A model generated the notes under the pieces. That model did no database searches and had not been told where the DNA came from. It saw only the letters and a list, made by a program, of their open reading frames with translations. From assembly GCA_947000775.1 (NCBI GenBank), contig CAMQGK010000327.1, positions 744,001 to 808,000 on the forward strand: a stretch of DNA of 64,000 nt. The letters are read 5' to 3'. This DNA comes from Pterois miles. Lineage: Eukaryota > Chordata > Actinopteri > Perciformes > Scorpaenidae. Below are positions 33,665 through 45,689 of this stretch, piece after piece (positions within the stretch are counted from its first letter, which is position 1; the number at the start of each line of letters is the position of its first letter). The position numbers and the translations under genes are program-made.

Positions 33665-34675
33665 TAGGGCTGTCAATCGATTAATCACATTTTTTAACAC
33701 TTGAAAATGTGCTTTAGAGGGAGTTTTGTTAATTATTTAACTGTCTTATCAACATGGGAGTGGGCAACTCATGCTTGCTTTATGTTAAATATACTTAAAC
33801 ATGATTTTCTAGAGCGTCAGTACTTCAAAATCAAAAAGTATCTAAGAGACGCTGACTGCACACAGTATCATCCAAGTTTATAGTCTTGACTGGACCAGTG
33901 GACCAATAGTATTTCTGAAATAATCCAATCATTATAGTTACTCTAAAACATATAATAATATAAATTTGATTATGATATTTATGTGTTACTCTAGGACTGT
34001 CAAAGTCTACAAGATAATGTGTTAATGCAAATTCGTTTTAATGCCACTAATTTCTTTAATACAACTTTTGATTTTTAGTTTTAAAGCCTGAGTGACGATA
34101 CCGGCATGATGTGAAACCAGAAAACCTGAGGGATCCATTGGTACCAACCATGTCATTCCAGCTTGTCACAAGCTGGCAAGGATGGATGAATAACGCTCCA
34201 AACTTGCGCTAAACTTTAGCACGGCCATTTTCAAAGGGGTCCGTTGACCTTTGACCTCTAGATATGTGAATGTAAATGGGTTCTCTGGGTACCCACCAGT
34301 CTCCTCTTTACAGACATGCCCACTTTATGATAATCACAGTTTGGGGGAAGTCATTGTCAAGTCAGCACTCTGACACACTGACAGCTGTTGTTGCCTGTTG
34401 GGCTGCAGTTTGCATGTTGTGATTTGAGCATATTTTTATGCTAAATGCAGAACCTGTGAGGGTTTCTGGACAATATTAGTCATTGTTTTATGTTGTTAAT
34501 TGATTTCCAATAATAATTATATACATGTATTTGCATAAAGCAGCATATTTGCCCACTCCAAATCTCCCTTTAAGGCACATTTTGAACAGATAAAAAAGGA
34601 GCAAAACTTGCGATTAACGATGGACAATCATGCGATTAATCCTGATTAAATATTTTAATCAAGTGGCAGCCCTGA
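33665..34675 (+). mobile_element. Composite GGGCTGTCAA-ended element, copy 1 (about 1.0 kb)
   Basis: Left end TAGGGCTGTCAATCG; right end 'aagtggcagccct', so AGGGCTG..CA forms terminal inverted repeats. Three parts are visible: a short left piece (33665-33785), a central segment (33786-34000) holding 'aacatgattttctagag' and 'gactgcacacagtatcatcc', and a long right piece (34001-34675) with 'gggtacccaccagtctcc' and 'atgcccactttatgataatc' and several 'gcgattaa' words. The same central segment sits between the same neighbours, reversed, at 40838-42064. No target duplication is visible. No protein is encoded. Confidence 0.6.
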
Positions 34676-34745
34676 TATGTAAAACTGAATTTCCCCACTG
34701 TGGGACTAATAAAGGAATATCTTCTTCTTCTTCTTCTTCTTCTAT
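34676..34745 (+). mobile_element. LINE-type 3' tail with (CTT)n
   Basis: The text 'ctgaatttccccactgtggg' + 'actaataaagg', followed by (CTT)n at 34721-34743, is the classic teleost retroposon 3' end ('tgaatttccccnntgtgggactaataaag' plus a simple repeat). Only this tail, about 70 bp, is present. Confidence 0.6.
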
Positions 34746-34759
34746 GTTTTAATTTACAG

Positions 34760-34945
34760 CTGCAACGATGAGTTGACTAATCAATTAGTCCATCGACAGA
34801 AAAAAAAGTTTCTAGTATGTAGATTAATTAAAGTCATTTTTAATGCAAAAATGTCACAATATGCTGTTTTATGTTTGTTCTATGGAGAATCGTGATTAAT
34901 CACAATTAAATATTTTAATAGACTGACAGCCCTATGTTTTATGTT
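34760..34945. repeat. Fragment of 'gctgcaacgat...' / 'gacagcccta' hAT-like repeats
   Basis: The left side has 'gctgcaacgatgagttgac' and 'taatcaattagtc', as in 40484-40813. The right side has 'cgtgattaatcacaattaaa' and 'gactgacagcccta', as at the end of the GGGCTGTCAA family. It looks like a chimaera of two related element ends or an internally deleted element. Confidence 0.5.
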
Positions 34946-36385
34946 TTTTTTTCTTATTTTAGTAATATGCACTCAATCACTGGGAACATTTCCTCTTACC
35001 TAAAAGAAGAGCAAAAATAAGAAAACGTTGGATCCCAGTGGGTACTAGGTGGGTACTAACAAATCATGGATACGAACAAAAATACGCTTATGTTACTTCC
35101 TGAATGAGGCCCATTGTTTTTGCAGAATATGAACAGAATGTGTACACAGGAGCAGAAAATAGGTACAGTATGGAATTAAAGAGAGAGGGAATCAGAAAGG
35201 GTGTGTGTAAGACACAGATAGAGTAAGGCTGGTAGTATGCCAGAGGATTATCAGGCTGATTTACAGCAGATTTGCCCACCCAGACAATTGGATCAAAGGC
35301 TTGATGGAGACCAGTGGTCAGCCTAAATTCATCTGGTAGAGTGAGGGATTCAATTTCAGCGAACCCTGTGAAGCTACCCCAATAATGTCTGATAATTATA
35401 ACCCAACATCTGCACAGATCCGCATCAAATCCTGTCACAGATTCAGCCCTTCAGCAGATACAACAGCATAACCAGCAAGAGGATGTTTTCTTCTTCTGTG
35501 AGGTGAGGCTGAGCATGCCGAGTCTTATCCTCTGCCTCCATTGTTGTTTTGACTGGAGGTTTCTTTGGATCAAGTGAGTTCTTGTGAGATTATAGGTCCC
35601 AAAGTCAGTGTCACATTTCAGTTTTATTGCTAGCAGATAATACTGTTGTTTATTTGAGTTTGCGTTTCTGTCCTTTATATTTTTCCCTGTGGTGTATTAA
35701 AACTAAATAGTTCATTTTTCCATCATCAGAAGATACCGTTTTTGCCACCAATTTTTACTCCACTTGAAAAATAACTTTCAACACACTTGAAAATTGCCTT
35801 AGACAGAAAATCCATCACAGTACAAGAAAAAATGAAGCCTTGATTTGGTCTTGTTCGAGTTGTGTTTTATCATTATCTCATTGTGCCAGAGAGTCCCCAG
35901 GTCGAATGCTTTCATATCACCGTGTTACGTTGCGCTCTGCTTACTGTCAATCACCTGAAACCAACGAGAAGAAATAAAATTCTCTGGCGGGACATAATCC
36001 CTCTCAATACATGTTGCAATACGAACACTGTCACAATCTAAAATACCGTCACAGCCGTCTTGTTATTGGAAGCATCTTTGCTGGCCGGGATAACAAGTAT
36101 ATTTCAAGGTAGATGTGATAGGACGATGTGTAGAAAACAATGACGATTAAAAAAGAAAGAGAAAATGTCAAGAAAATCTCTCTCTGCAATGCAAATGTTT
36201 TTGGAAATATGTAAACTAGAGGAAGAAATGCATAAATATCTGTAACCTGTAAATGACACCAGTATTTATATTTGTGGTATCTCATCTTTCTCCAGTCTGT
36301 CAGACTGACAGAAAATATAGTTGGTGGTTACTGTATGTTTATCTGATATATCTGCTGAATAGCTTTAAAGTCATAGAGTGCCTCC
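34946..36385. other. Non-coding stretch, nothing assigned
   Basis: No repeat ends recognised. A 116-codon minus-strand frame at 35088-35438 lacks any motif I can name. Confidence 0.35.
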
Positions 36386-36410
36386 CACACACACACACAC
36401 ACACACACAA
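36386..36410. repeat. (CA)n microsatellite
   Basis: Short uninterrupted CA run. Confidence 0.9.
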
Positions 36411-36880
36411 TGAAGTTCGAGTGCTTTGACATCAATAACTGTGTCAGAAGAACATAACAGACCAGAGTGAGAAGCCTGACAGAGAAAGAGAGGAAGGTGT
36501 GTGCTGGTGACATTGAAGCCTTATTGACTTCCCCTCCCTTCCCCCTCCATCTCCTCTTGATCAGTTTTCCCAGGGGAGCAACTCACCTGATTGGCTGCCT
36601 GTCGGGGGCAGGCGACTCAGGTTCAGAGGTGAGCGTGTGTCCTGATAGGCGGTTGCTAGGCGATGGCTGTTAGTATGAGGAGCAGGGTGTGGAGGAAGGA
36701 CCTGCTGTGACGGAGTGTAACAACGGCTGTGCCTGGAATTATTCACTGCTCACAATATGTGAGGCGGACTATATAGTGAGTTTCCCATTTTGTGGTGCTG
36801 TCTGAATCTACAGTGAGAATTATTATACCCTATATACTGAACTCAAAGTATCCCACAATGCATCGTGGAAAGTAGTGGTC
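36411..36880. other. Non-coding; includes an X-box-like word
   Basis: GTTGCTAGGCGATGGC at 36651-36666 resembles one half of an RFX X-box. Otherwise nothing recognised. Confidence 0.3.
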
Positions 36881-36884
36881 ATAA

Positions 36885-37475
36885 ATTCATTTTAGCACCA
36901 CTAATTATAACACATTAGCACAACTTTTTAGGTAGTCACAGGCTCAGTTTTAAAGCTACAGTGGAGATAGCTTATGTGTGTGATAGCTTATCTTGAAGGA
37001 AGCTAAGTAACACTGCGAACGTACACTGAATTTTGGCGAGGAAAACTGTCATGGCCATTTTCAAAGGGGTCCCTTGATCTCTGACCTCCAGATATGTGAA
37101 TGAAAACGTGTTCTGTGAGTACCCACCAGTCTCCCCTTTACAGACATGCCCACTTTATGATAATGCAGAGCAGAGCATGCAGTTTGAGGCAAGTCATAGT
37201 CAAGTCAGCACACTCATACACTGACAGCTGTTGTTGCCTGTTGGCCTGCAATTTGTTTGAGCATATTTTTCATGTTAAATTCTGTACCTCTGAGGGTTTA
37301 TGGACAATATTTGTCATTGTTTTGGGTTGCCAATTGATTTCCACTAATAAATATATACATAAGAGTATTAAATACTTGACAAATCTTCCTTTAAGGTAAA
37401 AATGTGTGATTAATTTGTGATTAACTATGGACAGTCAAGCAATTAATTGCGATTAAATCTTTTAATTGATTGAAA
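36885..37475 (+). mobile_element. GGGCTGTCAA-family element, diverged copy 2
   Basis: Carries 'ggctcagttttaaagctaca', 'tggccattttcaaagggg', 'tacccaccagtctcccct', 'gacatgcccactttatgat' and, at the end, 'ttaattgcgattaaat', in the order of the right piece of 33665-34675. The terminal TAGGGCTG motifs are no longer recognisable. Confidence 0.6.
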
Positions 37476-37870
37476 ATACGCTTATTGCCCCTCATTCACA
37501 ATGACCGGTAATTCTTACCTTTCACAATAAAAGCCCTAGCCCTGCATCACTGCTTACCACTCATAACTCAAAATGACTTACAATTTCTATTCCTCACACA
37601 CAGGAATGCATGTCAGTATTTATTATGGATGGTGTACCAGCAGACTTTGATCTGGCACATTTTAACTGTGCGACAGCAATGACGTAATTAACGACGCTGA
37701 GAAAAAGACTAAAGTAGTGTCTATTACTACTATTAGTATTATTATTATTTTGCTGATGAGCTCAGTATATAGTCCTGGACAGTGAGAGGGGAGGAGTGAA
37801 TGATCTTGGACAAAGCCAGCGTCTGTGTGATGCTGTGTGGGGTTGCGTGCGTGAGTGCGTGCGTGTGCGT
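37476..37870. other. Non-coding stretch, nothing assigned
   Basis: An ATT-rich patch lies at 37725-37750. No element recognised. Confidence 0.35.
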
Positions 37871-37890
37871 GCTCGCTCGCTCGCTCGCTC
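37871..37890. repeat. (GCTC)n microsatellite
   Basis: Five GCTC units, preceded by GCGTGTGCGT steps. Confidence 0.9.
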
Positions 37891-37990
37891 TTTTATGCAT
37901 TTACATGCATGAGTGTGTTTGCACTGTGTTAGTTGCATCCCAAAATAACTCCATGATTGAACTGCACAGTTGCACATGTATCAATTAAAT

Positions 37991-37991
<1 letters not shown>

Positions 37992-38071
<80 letters not shown>
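37992..38071. repeat. (GT)n(GA)n compound microsatellite
   Basis: GT to 38058, passing directly into GA to 38071. Confidence 0.96.
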
Positions 38072-38213
38072 ATGGCCTCCTGCAGGCAGAGCAATGTAAT
38101 AACTATCATTACCAAACCATGGGCTGAAGCTTACTTATGCAAACATGCTGTCAGTTATGAAGGGTTTCCTCAGGTCATGTAATAAAACTGGAACCCCTCC
38201 ATCTACATCACTC

Positions 38214-38215
<2 letters not shown>

Positions 38216-38264
<49 letters not shown>
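38216..38264. repeat. (CA)n microsatellite
   Basis: Uninterrupted CA over 49 bp, opposite in sense to the GT tract 145 bp upstream. Confidence 0.96.
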
Positions 38265-38267
<3 letters not shown>

Positions 38268-39305
38268 CTTGGATCTATGTATGGATGTGCAGGCCCCACG
38301 TAGTGTCTTATTAGGCCTGTTTGTGACTGTTGCAGCTTAATTTGGTCCCCTGCTGGGGGTGTTATTCTCTTCATTAGAATAACCAACAGGTGTACTGGGA
38401 GCCTCACAGATAAAACACTGCCTGATAGCAGCAGCGTTACAAGCATTAGTCATGCTCGTTGAGGTCTAATTCTTCTTCTTCTTGTGGTTAGTCTTTAAAA
38501 GGTCTCAAACCCCCCAAACTCCCTCAACCATCCGTGCTACTGAAGTGAAGCTGAATGAATTGTGAAATCTGGTGTTTTTTCAAAAAAGGAGGCGAGAGGT
38601 GTACCATAAAATTCAGGCTGGTTAATTGCTCTGAGCTACTTCAGCTCATTTGTTGGCTCTCTCTGTTGTGGCTTTTCAGACTCTCCGTCCACTTTAAGTC
38701 ATCCAGGAGTAAATAGAGGAATGTGGGTGTGTGTGCATGCTTGTGTGTTCAGAGGGGCACGGTGCGCTGTTGGCTTGTTAAAGCCATCTGAACAAGTATT
38801 TGCTTGTTAAAGGCAAACAGCGCCCGGTAGCCCGCTACACAATAAACGAGGGACAGAATATCTATGATGAATGATATATTTTTTCTGTCACTTTGGCACG
38901 AGAGGGATGGAGGCCGACCCGTCTTTTGCTCATCTCGGCCCCGGCTGTGATCTGCTGAGTCTGATTGACAGCCCTTATAAAAGGTAGAGGGAAATAGAGA
39001 TTTGACAGCTTTCATATTACTTTTCCTTTTTTTTTTAAATCATTGAATAATATAATAATAATATAATAATCAATCAAAAGTCCAGTTGAAAAACAATTAG
39101 CAAATTGGAGACTTTGTTCAGGTCTGTTGATGTATGTAAACATTTAATCCTCTCTGCTTATTAAAAGTTTTATTAATATTTTGTAGGTATGGAAACTAAT
39201 TATTCCTACAGAGTTGTGACTGATTGGTATGTGTGTGTATTGGCAGCTGTACATTCATTGCTCAGTCCAGTGCAAGATGAGGAAAACGTATAAAAAGCAT
39301 GACAT
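38265..39305. other. Non-coding; 38.75-39.01 kb single-copy-looking
   Basis: Positions 38750-39010 lack simple repeats and contain 'cacaataaacgagg' and 'gattgacagcccttataaaag', a weak candidate for conserved non-coding DNA. The remainder is unassigned. Confidence 0.35.
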
Positions 39306-39545
39306 TACAAGGACTTTCTGCGTGTCGTGACAACATATGTTAGCATTTTTTGCATGTCATTTGTAAGCATGTAATTTTTACACCATACAACAAAATGGTG
39401 GCAGTTAGGTTTAGGCAACAAAACCACAGTTATGTTTAGGTAAAACATCATGATGTGGCTTAAAATAAGTATGTAAACTAAGTAAAATATGTACGGAAAC
39501 GACAGAAAAACAGACACGCCAAGCGCCGTGTCATTTGTAGTAGTC
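39306..39545. repeat. Dispersed repeat (family of 9215), copy 3
   Basis: Contains TAGGCAACAAAACCAC (39412-39427), identical to 9227-9242, followed by 'tggcttaaaataagta' as in other teleost copies I recall. Confidence 0.5.
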
Positions 39546-40392
39546 CGTGTGTCTTGATTGTGCCCAGGGCAAGATCTCCGAAATTGTTTTTGATGTCAAA
39601 GAAAATTAGGAAGATAAAAAAAAGTCATTTGACTCTGAAATGCTATACAAAGCTTTCACAAATATGTATTTTTGAGGAATTATTCCAGCAGATTATTTGT
39701 ATGTAAGAGGCCTCGTGTTCCCACGGTGATGGCGGCCCTGGTTAGAGCTGGAGGATGTGATGAAGAAGGGAGGAGAAGAGGAGCAAAGGGCTCAGGATCA
39801 GGGTCATCTGTGTGGAGGCAGTGATAGGTGCCTTGAACATGCTGTTCAGCACAGTAACACTACTGATGTATGTGGACAGCGTTGTGTTAGCGCGGGAGGG
39901 ATGGAGAAAAAATAGGCTGCATTTGATACCTTTTGCTAATCTGATGTCAGCAAAAGAAACTTTGAACACAAAGAATGTCACCCTTGTTTTTCTCCTCAGA
40001 TGGGGGAAAAAAACATGAAAATAGAGAAATAACAAAGCCTCAAAAACAACAACAACAAAGAAAGAGCTGAAAAGAATCAAATCAAAAGCCATGAGACGGT
40101 TCATGTTTCTGGACTTGAGACAGCAGTGGCAGGAAGACAGATGGTAGGAAGGAGAGCAAAGTTATAGCCTGAAGAAAAGTGATAAACGTGTTCTGATCCA
40201 ATAATTCACACTTGCCTTTTCTATCAGTAATCATTACTTTAATCCATTCTACCAAGCTCTGCCTCGTAAAGCACAATTAGTAGCCTCATCATGTGTCACG
40301 ATTGGTGCGATCGTCATTTGTCTGCATTGATCATCATTTGTCTGATATGATCATTTAACAGTGATGTGGGGAGCTGAAATGACGGTGGATGC
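39546..40392. other. Non-coding stretch, nothing assigned
   Basis: There is a small imperfect tandem 'gatcatcatttgtctg' at 40308-40345. No gene or transposon ends recognised. Confidence 0.35.
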
Positions 40393-40470
40393 TCAAGTAC
40401 CACTTTATTTGTAGAGCGCAAAGTCATATAAAAGCAATTCAAAGTGCTGCACAGAGTGTTAAACAGTGGA
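40393..40470 (-). mobile_element. LINE-type 3' tail fragment
   Basis: On the minus strand it reads 'gcagcactttgaattgc' and, after a short gap, 'gcgctctacaaataaagtgg', the common teleost retroposon end. No target duplication. Confidence 0.5.
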
Positions 40471-40483
40471 AAATAACTTAAAA

Positions 40484-40813
40484 TGGGGCTGCAGCTAACG
40501 ATTATTTTCATTCTCGATTTTAATATGCTGTTCATTTTCAAGATTAATTGTGTGCTCTATAAAATGTCATAAATGAATGAAAAATGTCCATCCCAGTTTC
40601 TCAAAGTCCACGGTGATGTCTTTAAATGTCACGTTTTATCCAAATCCCAAAGATATTGAGTTTAATATGATATAAAACAGAGAAAATCAGGAAATCTCCA
40701 TATTTGAGAGGCTGAAAACAACATTTGTAGCGATTGAGCAAATATCAAAATAGTTGGCGATTATTTTTCTGTTGATTTACTAATTGATTAGTCAACTAAA
40801 TGTTGCAGCTCTA
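40484..40813. mobile_element. hAT-like MITE with inverted ends (330 bp)
   Basis: Left end TGGGGCTGCAGCTAACGATT; the reverse complement of the right end begins TAGAGCTGCAACATTTAG. Flanking octamers ACTTAAAA (40476-40483) and AATTAAAA (40814-40821) agree at 7 of 8, as expected for a hAT target duplication. It belongs to the 'AGGGCTGCAAC' group common in teleosts. No protein is encoded. Confidence 0.7.
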
Positions 40814-40837
40814 AATTAAAATATGGTATATACTTAT

Positions 40838-41028
40838 TAGAGCTGTTTAGCAATTAAAATCTATCTATCTATAATCGTGATTAATCGCATGATTATCCAT
40901 ATTTAATTGCAACAAATAACAAGTTAATCACACATTTTTTATCTGTTCAAAATATAACTTCAAGGGAGATTTGTCAAGTATTTAAAACTTTTATCAACAT
41001 AGGAGTGGACAAATGTGCAAATTATGCA

Positions 41029-41068
<40 letters not shown>

Positions 41069-42064
41069 GTGGAAATAAATTAACAACACAAACAATAACT
41101 AATATTCTCCAAAAACCCTCACAGGTATGGCATTTAGCATAAAAAATATGCTCAAATCATAACATGGTAAACTCAAGCCCAACAACAGCTGACTTGACTA
41201 TGATTTGCCCCAAACTGCATGTGTTTATCATAAAGTGGACATGTCTGTAAAAGGGGAGACTGGTGGGTACCAATAGAACCCATTTACATTCACCGATCTG
41301 GAGGTCAGAGGTCAAGGGACCCCTTTGAAAATGGCCATGGCAGTTTTTCCTCGCCAAAGTTTAGTGCAGGTTTGGAGCGTTATTTAACCTCCTTTGTGAC
41401 AAGCTAGTAGTAGTATGGATCATGGCTAGTATGATGTTGGCACCGATGGATTTCTTAGGTTTTCTAGGTTCATGTGATGCCAGTATCTTCACTCCAGCTT
41501 TAAAACTGAGCCCACTACAACCTAAAAGTTCAACATCATCACAAGTTGCATTAAAACAAATTTGCATTAACATGTTATTGCATTAGCTTTGACAGTCCTA
41601 AAAAAATACATGAATACTGTATCATATAATCAAATTTATATTATTATATGTTTAAGAGTAACTATAATGACTGGACCAATTAAGACTATAAAATCCCTTG
41701 GATGATACTGTGTGCAGTCAGCATCTGAATGGCTTTTATTCTGCTCTTAGAAGCTGTTTGGTTTTCCTTTTACATGAGTATGAGTGTGACACTCTAGAAA
41801 ATCATGTTTACGTTAAGTTTATATAACAATAAGCAATAAAGCAAGCGTGATTTGCCCACTATCATGCCCGTTTTTCCTCGCCAAAATTTAGCTCAAGTTT
41901 GGAGTGTAATTTACCTCCTTTACGACAAGCTAGTAGGACAAAGTTGGTACCAATGGACTCCTGATGGTTTCTAGTTTCATATGATGCCAGTATGATGCTA
42001 CAGCAAGTTGCGTTTATACATCAAAGAATTAGCATTATTATCACATAAACTTTGACAGCCATAA
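40838..42064 (-). mobile_element. Composite GGGCTGTCAA-ended element, copy 3 (reverse)
   Basis: Reverse-oriented counterpart of 33665-34675. Positions 40838-41586 match the long right piece, 41587-41855 the central segment (including 'ctctagaaaatcatgtt' at 41792-41808 and the reverse of 'gactgcacacagtatcatcc' at 41700-41721), and 41856-42064 a further partial right piece ending 'aactttgacagcc'. An (AT)n run lies inside at 41033-41065. The order of parts is the same as in the 33.7-kb copy, apart from the extra piece. Confidence 0.65.
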
Positions 42065-43302
42065 TACATATATTATTATAATGTACCATATTTACTGTTG
42101 TATTGATCATAGACCAAGAGGCTCAAGATGTAGAAGCACTGATCTTCAAATAAGACCTCACAATCCTCAGTAAAGTGGGGAGAAAAAAAGGTAAAATTCA
42201 AATAGATATAGAGAGACAAAAGTTGACAGAGATAAAGAGAGAGAGAGAAAGGGAAGCAGAAAGACATAAAATGAGGCGGACTGCTGTCAGAGTCACCTTG
42301 TAGGAACAGGAAGTGAGGATCCCAGCGAGGGATGTTTGGTACAAGTCGGACTAAAGAGAGGAGGACTGGGGTGGAGAAAAAGAAGGTAGGCTGATGAAAG
42401 AGGAGGAACGTTAGAGAAGAGCTCTGACATATTGTCATTAGGAAAGACAGCTGCCTTTTTCCACGGTATCCTCTAATCTATAATCCACACACACTCACAG
42501 GCGTGCACGCTTTTCATTTTTCACTAAATACTGTAGTCTCATCAAAACTGAGATCTCTGTTTCACGAGAAACTTCTGCAAATACAAGTGACAATGAAAAT
42601 GCTCTAATTTAATAATGTGTTCAGTCAACATGCACTTTAAAAAAAAAGCAATTACTAAAATTCCTGGAAAATGTGAGAGGAGGGGAGATTTTAATTTCAC
42701 AGTGCTTTGCAGTCAGTTTTGTTTACAAGCTGCAGAAGCCAGTCATGTTTACAATTTATGCACATTATGTTTAACTGGAATGGGATTTGTAAACCATAAT
42801 TATTGGACTTACAAAAAAAGAATAAAAAGACAGTAGAGATGTGAACTACATGGACAGCTTCGAGAGAAACGTTCAAAACAAGGAGGCATCTTTTTATATG
42901 AACCAGTAATACCCACATGTGGGCACAGAGGAATGCAAACATAGGACAAGACTGGATTTTTATCAACTTAATATGATACTCACATACCATACTGCATGTA
43001 TGTTTAAATATTGGAAGCTTTACCTTCTGTCACTGTAAAAGGTGTACTCAGACATTTTCTATAGGCGGCGTGTTTGCATACAAAGTCAAAGCAAAGATGG
43101 GAGTTGGCATGATTGGCTGATTGATTGATTGTGGGAGTGTGAACTTGGACGAAGACACAAAAAGATGTTTTAACTTGAACAAAAAATGTACGTCTCTCCC
43201 ATGAATCTACTTCATAAACATGTGGAATTAGGGGAAAAAGTAGAGACTGTGGGGAAATGACACAACAAAGAACTGGAGTTGGTGATTTCTGAGATCAGTC
43301 TG
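42065..43302. other. Non-coding; purine-rich 42.18-42.42 kb
   Basis: GA-rich between 42180 and 42420. Otherwise AT-rich and unassigned. Confidence 0.4.
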
Positions 43303-43798
43303 TTGGTGCCTTGAAATAGCATGAACTCGTGTTTACGACATGGGAAGTCGTGATATGCGTTGCGTTCAAGTGGTTAAGTTGTGAAGAATGCTGCTAAGCA
43401 ACAGCAATATTAACGTTACTGTCTAGTCTAGAAGCCACAGAGGCAGTTTAGCAAGTTAGCTAGTGAGTAACATAATGCAGGAAATGCAAAGGCATAATGA
43501 CAGAGGAGAAAGACGAGGTCGTTGAGAATATCAACATTTTCCTGACATAAAATTACCAAGAAAAACAGCATATGACTAGAAATACAATATACTGTACAAT
43601 ATTAACTTATTATACACCGATAAATGAACGTCTATGGGCTCGTCCATTTCTCACAATGTCAACAAACACGTCACAAGTCGTGAGCTCTGATCTTTCAAAA
43701 ACTTTCCACTGATGAGGTCGTAAATACGGCCTGAGAGGGGCGTTCGTATGGACCCAACTTGTAAACACGGTAAACACGACCCCATTTGAAGGCACCAA
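43303..43798. mobile_element. Element with 15-bp terminal inverted repeats (496 bp)
   Basis: Left end TTGGTGCCTTGAAAT (43303-43317) and right end ATTTGAAGGCACCAA (43784-43798) are reverse complements at 14 of 15 positions. Further in, 'tcgtgtttac' (43328 onward) is mirrored by 'gtaaacacga' (43770-43779). Flanking sequences show no clear duplication, so the superfamily is open. No protein frame. Confidence 0.6.
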
Positions 43799-43889
43799 GA
43801 GGCTGAGATGTTACAGCTAACATCTGTACAGTTGGTAAATTGACTGCACAACAGTTTTGTGTCCTGGCCAACCCATAGCAGCAGATGTA

Positions 43890-44240
43890 GCCACTAACGT
43901 CACGCCTTGGTTTATATATTTTGGTTTGAGTCCAGCATTTTGCCAGTTGCCATCTTGGTTTTTTGCAACCAGAAGTGATACAAGAGGGTGGAGCTAAGTA
44001 CAACAGAAAGCCGAATAAGACATTTTTGGGTGATATTAACTAAAATAACTTTCATGAATTGAAAACACACTGTGAAAGGGTTAAAGTTGAAGACCGAACA
44101 ATGCCGTGGTAGTGACCTGTAACTCGTAAGGTAACTAATGCCCTAAAACATGCCCTGCTTGTTTACTGAGGTGATAAATAAAGTGAGAAGTAGGGTCATT
44201 TTATCAGACTTTTATACAATTGGACTTCTTTTTGTGCTCA
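43890..44240 (-). mobile_element. hAT-like element, copy 5 (diverged, partial)
   Basis: Contains, reversed, the landmarks of the 7.1-kb family: 'tgcaaccagaagtgatacaa', 'gagggtggagctaagtac', 'aaacacactgtgaaagggtt' and 'aagtgagaagtagggtcat'. The left terminus is degraded ('ttggtttatatattttgg') and the region between 44110 and 44160 is shortened. Confidence 0.6.
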
Positions 44241-44648
44241 CATTGTCTCTGCCTTCCTACAGCTGGCATCCACCGTGCATCATCTTCTTTTACACCTTCA
44301 AACACCTCCACAGCACACATAATAAACAGTATTATAATTAAACCCGGGACTGCTCGCACCTGAAGCGTGAATCATACCCCTAGACTGTGTTTGTCAACCC
44401 ATTTTTCACGAACTACCTCTGGGAATGTGACAAGGAAGGGAGTCCATGAGAGGTAATATTTAAAACAGTTTATTAAAGCTAAGGTCAGCACAAAACCAAC
44501 AATGGAGTGGGTAGATCAGTAATATCAGCAATGAAAGCAGTGCATGGATGTGTGATATGTGTGCTGTGGAGGTGTAAAAGAAGATGGTGGCAGCTGCAGG
44601 GAGGGAGAGACAGGGTGAGCACAGGGGCCAACATTTATAGCTCAAAGG
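44241..44648. other. Non-coding stretch, nothing assigned
   Basis: No recognised structure. Confidence 0.35.
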
Positions 44649-45571
44649 TAGGGATGTTAATAATTAACCGTTTAACCGATAACATTAAGCATTTTAACCG
44701 ATTAGTGCTAGCAGTTAAAAGTTATAGTTATAGTGATAACAGTTAACAGAAATATTAATAATTAAATAAAAAGTGAAGAAAAACTCAGAGGAGCGTCACT
44801 TTAAGGAGCAACGCTAGTCCACCTTAAGAGAGAGCCGGCGCAGATACAGGAAGTTGGCTCTGGACCTCCAGCTGAGGAGTTGTAGCTTGTAGCCTCGTAG
44901 CATTTATTCACCCACAAACTGTACACACACACTGTCTGCTACAGCTACGTTCACAGCTATAACACCACCAATAAACCCACACTTACTGTCACCACACACA
45001 CACACACACACACATGCGGCCTGTCGGAAACTCACTAAAGTTACGCTACAGCAGGCACAAAGCCACCGGCGACGCTAGCAGCTGCTAACGTAGCACAAAC
45101 GCACACACTGTTTGTCAGACAATCGCTATCGTTAATCCGGGCAGACACACATCTGACAACCTGCTAAACTAAGCTAAATGTGCTGTGGTGACTTTTACTG
45201 GGAAAGTGGCTGCATGTCTGCGACACTACACACACCTGATACAGTAACTCTCCTGACGGTGAACTGAAGACAGTGAACGCAGCACCATGGCCACTACAGT
45301 AACTCTCCTGACGGTGAACTGGAGACAGTGAACGCAGCACCGTGGCCGCTACAGTAACTCTCCTGACGGTGAACTGGAGACAGTGAACGCAGCACCGTGG
45401 CCGCTACAGTAACTCTACTGATGGTGAACTGTTGACTCAGTTTGTTGTGCTCATATACTGCAGCTGGTGTACCGCTGCATGTGAAGCACTAATCTTGTGG
45501 ATTAATGCTTCATAATCGGTTAACGAGGGTCAGTTATTGGTTAAGAAAATTTTCCAAAATTAGTGTCCCTA
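44649..45571. mobile_element. hAT-like element carrying a minisatellite (923 bp)
   Basis: Begins TAGGGATGTTAATAATTAAC and ends 'aaaattagtgtccct' + 'a'; TAGGGA and TCCCTA are exact inverted ends, and 'aaccgattag' near the start is mirrored by 'aatcggttaac' near the end. Flanking octamers CTCAAAGG and CTCAGGAG agree at 5 of 8, differing only by A/G changes. The interior is CpG-rich, holds a (CA)n run (44993-45014) and the 55-bp minisatellite at 45240-45436, and has no transposase frame. Confidence 0.6.
45240..45436. repeat. 55-bp minisatellite, 3.6 units
   Basis: Units start at 45240, 45295, 45350 and 45405 with TACAGTAACTCT. The second and third units are identical over 55 bp, the first differs at three positions, and the fourth is cut short and diverged. 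Confidence 0.95.
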
Positions 45572-45689
45572 CTCAGGAGCCCAGGTGAGGCCAGGACAGC
45601 CTTGAATACAGCAGGCGGGGCGTCACACGGTCCAGCGGTCAAATTCCAAAGAATGACGCTAAGCGAAAATATGCTTCAATCTAAAGAGG

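Noticed and set aside
35088..35438. A 116-codon minus-strand frame
   Set aside because: No motif recognised and no flanking splice signals; base composition is ordinary.
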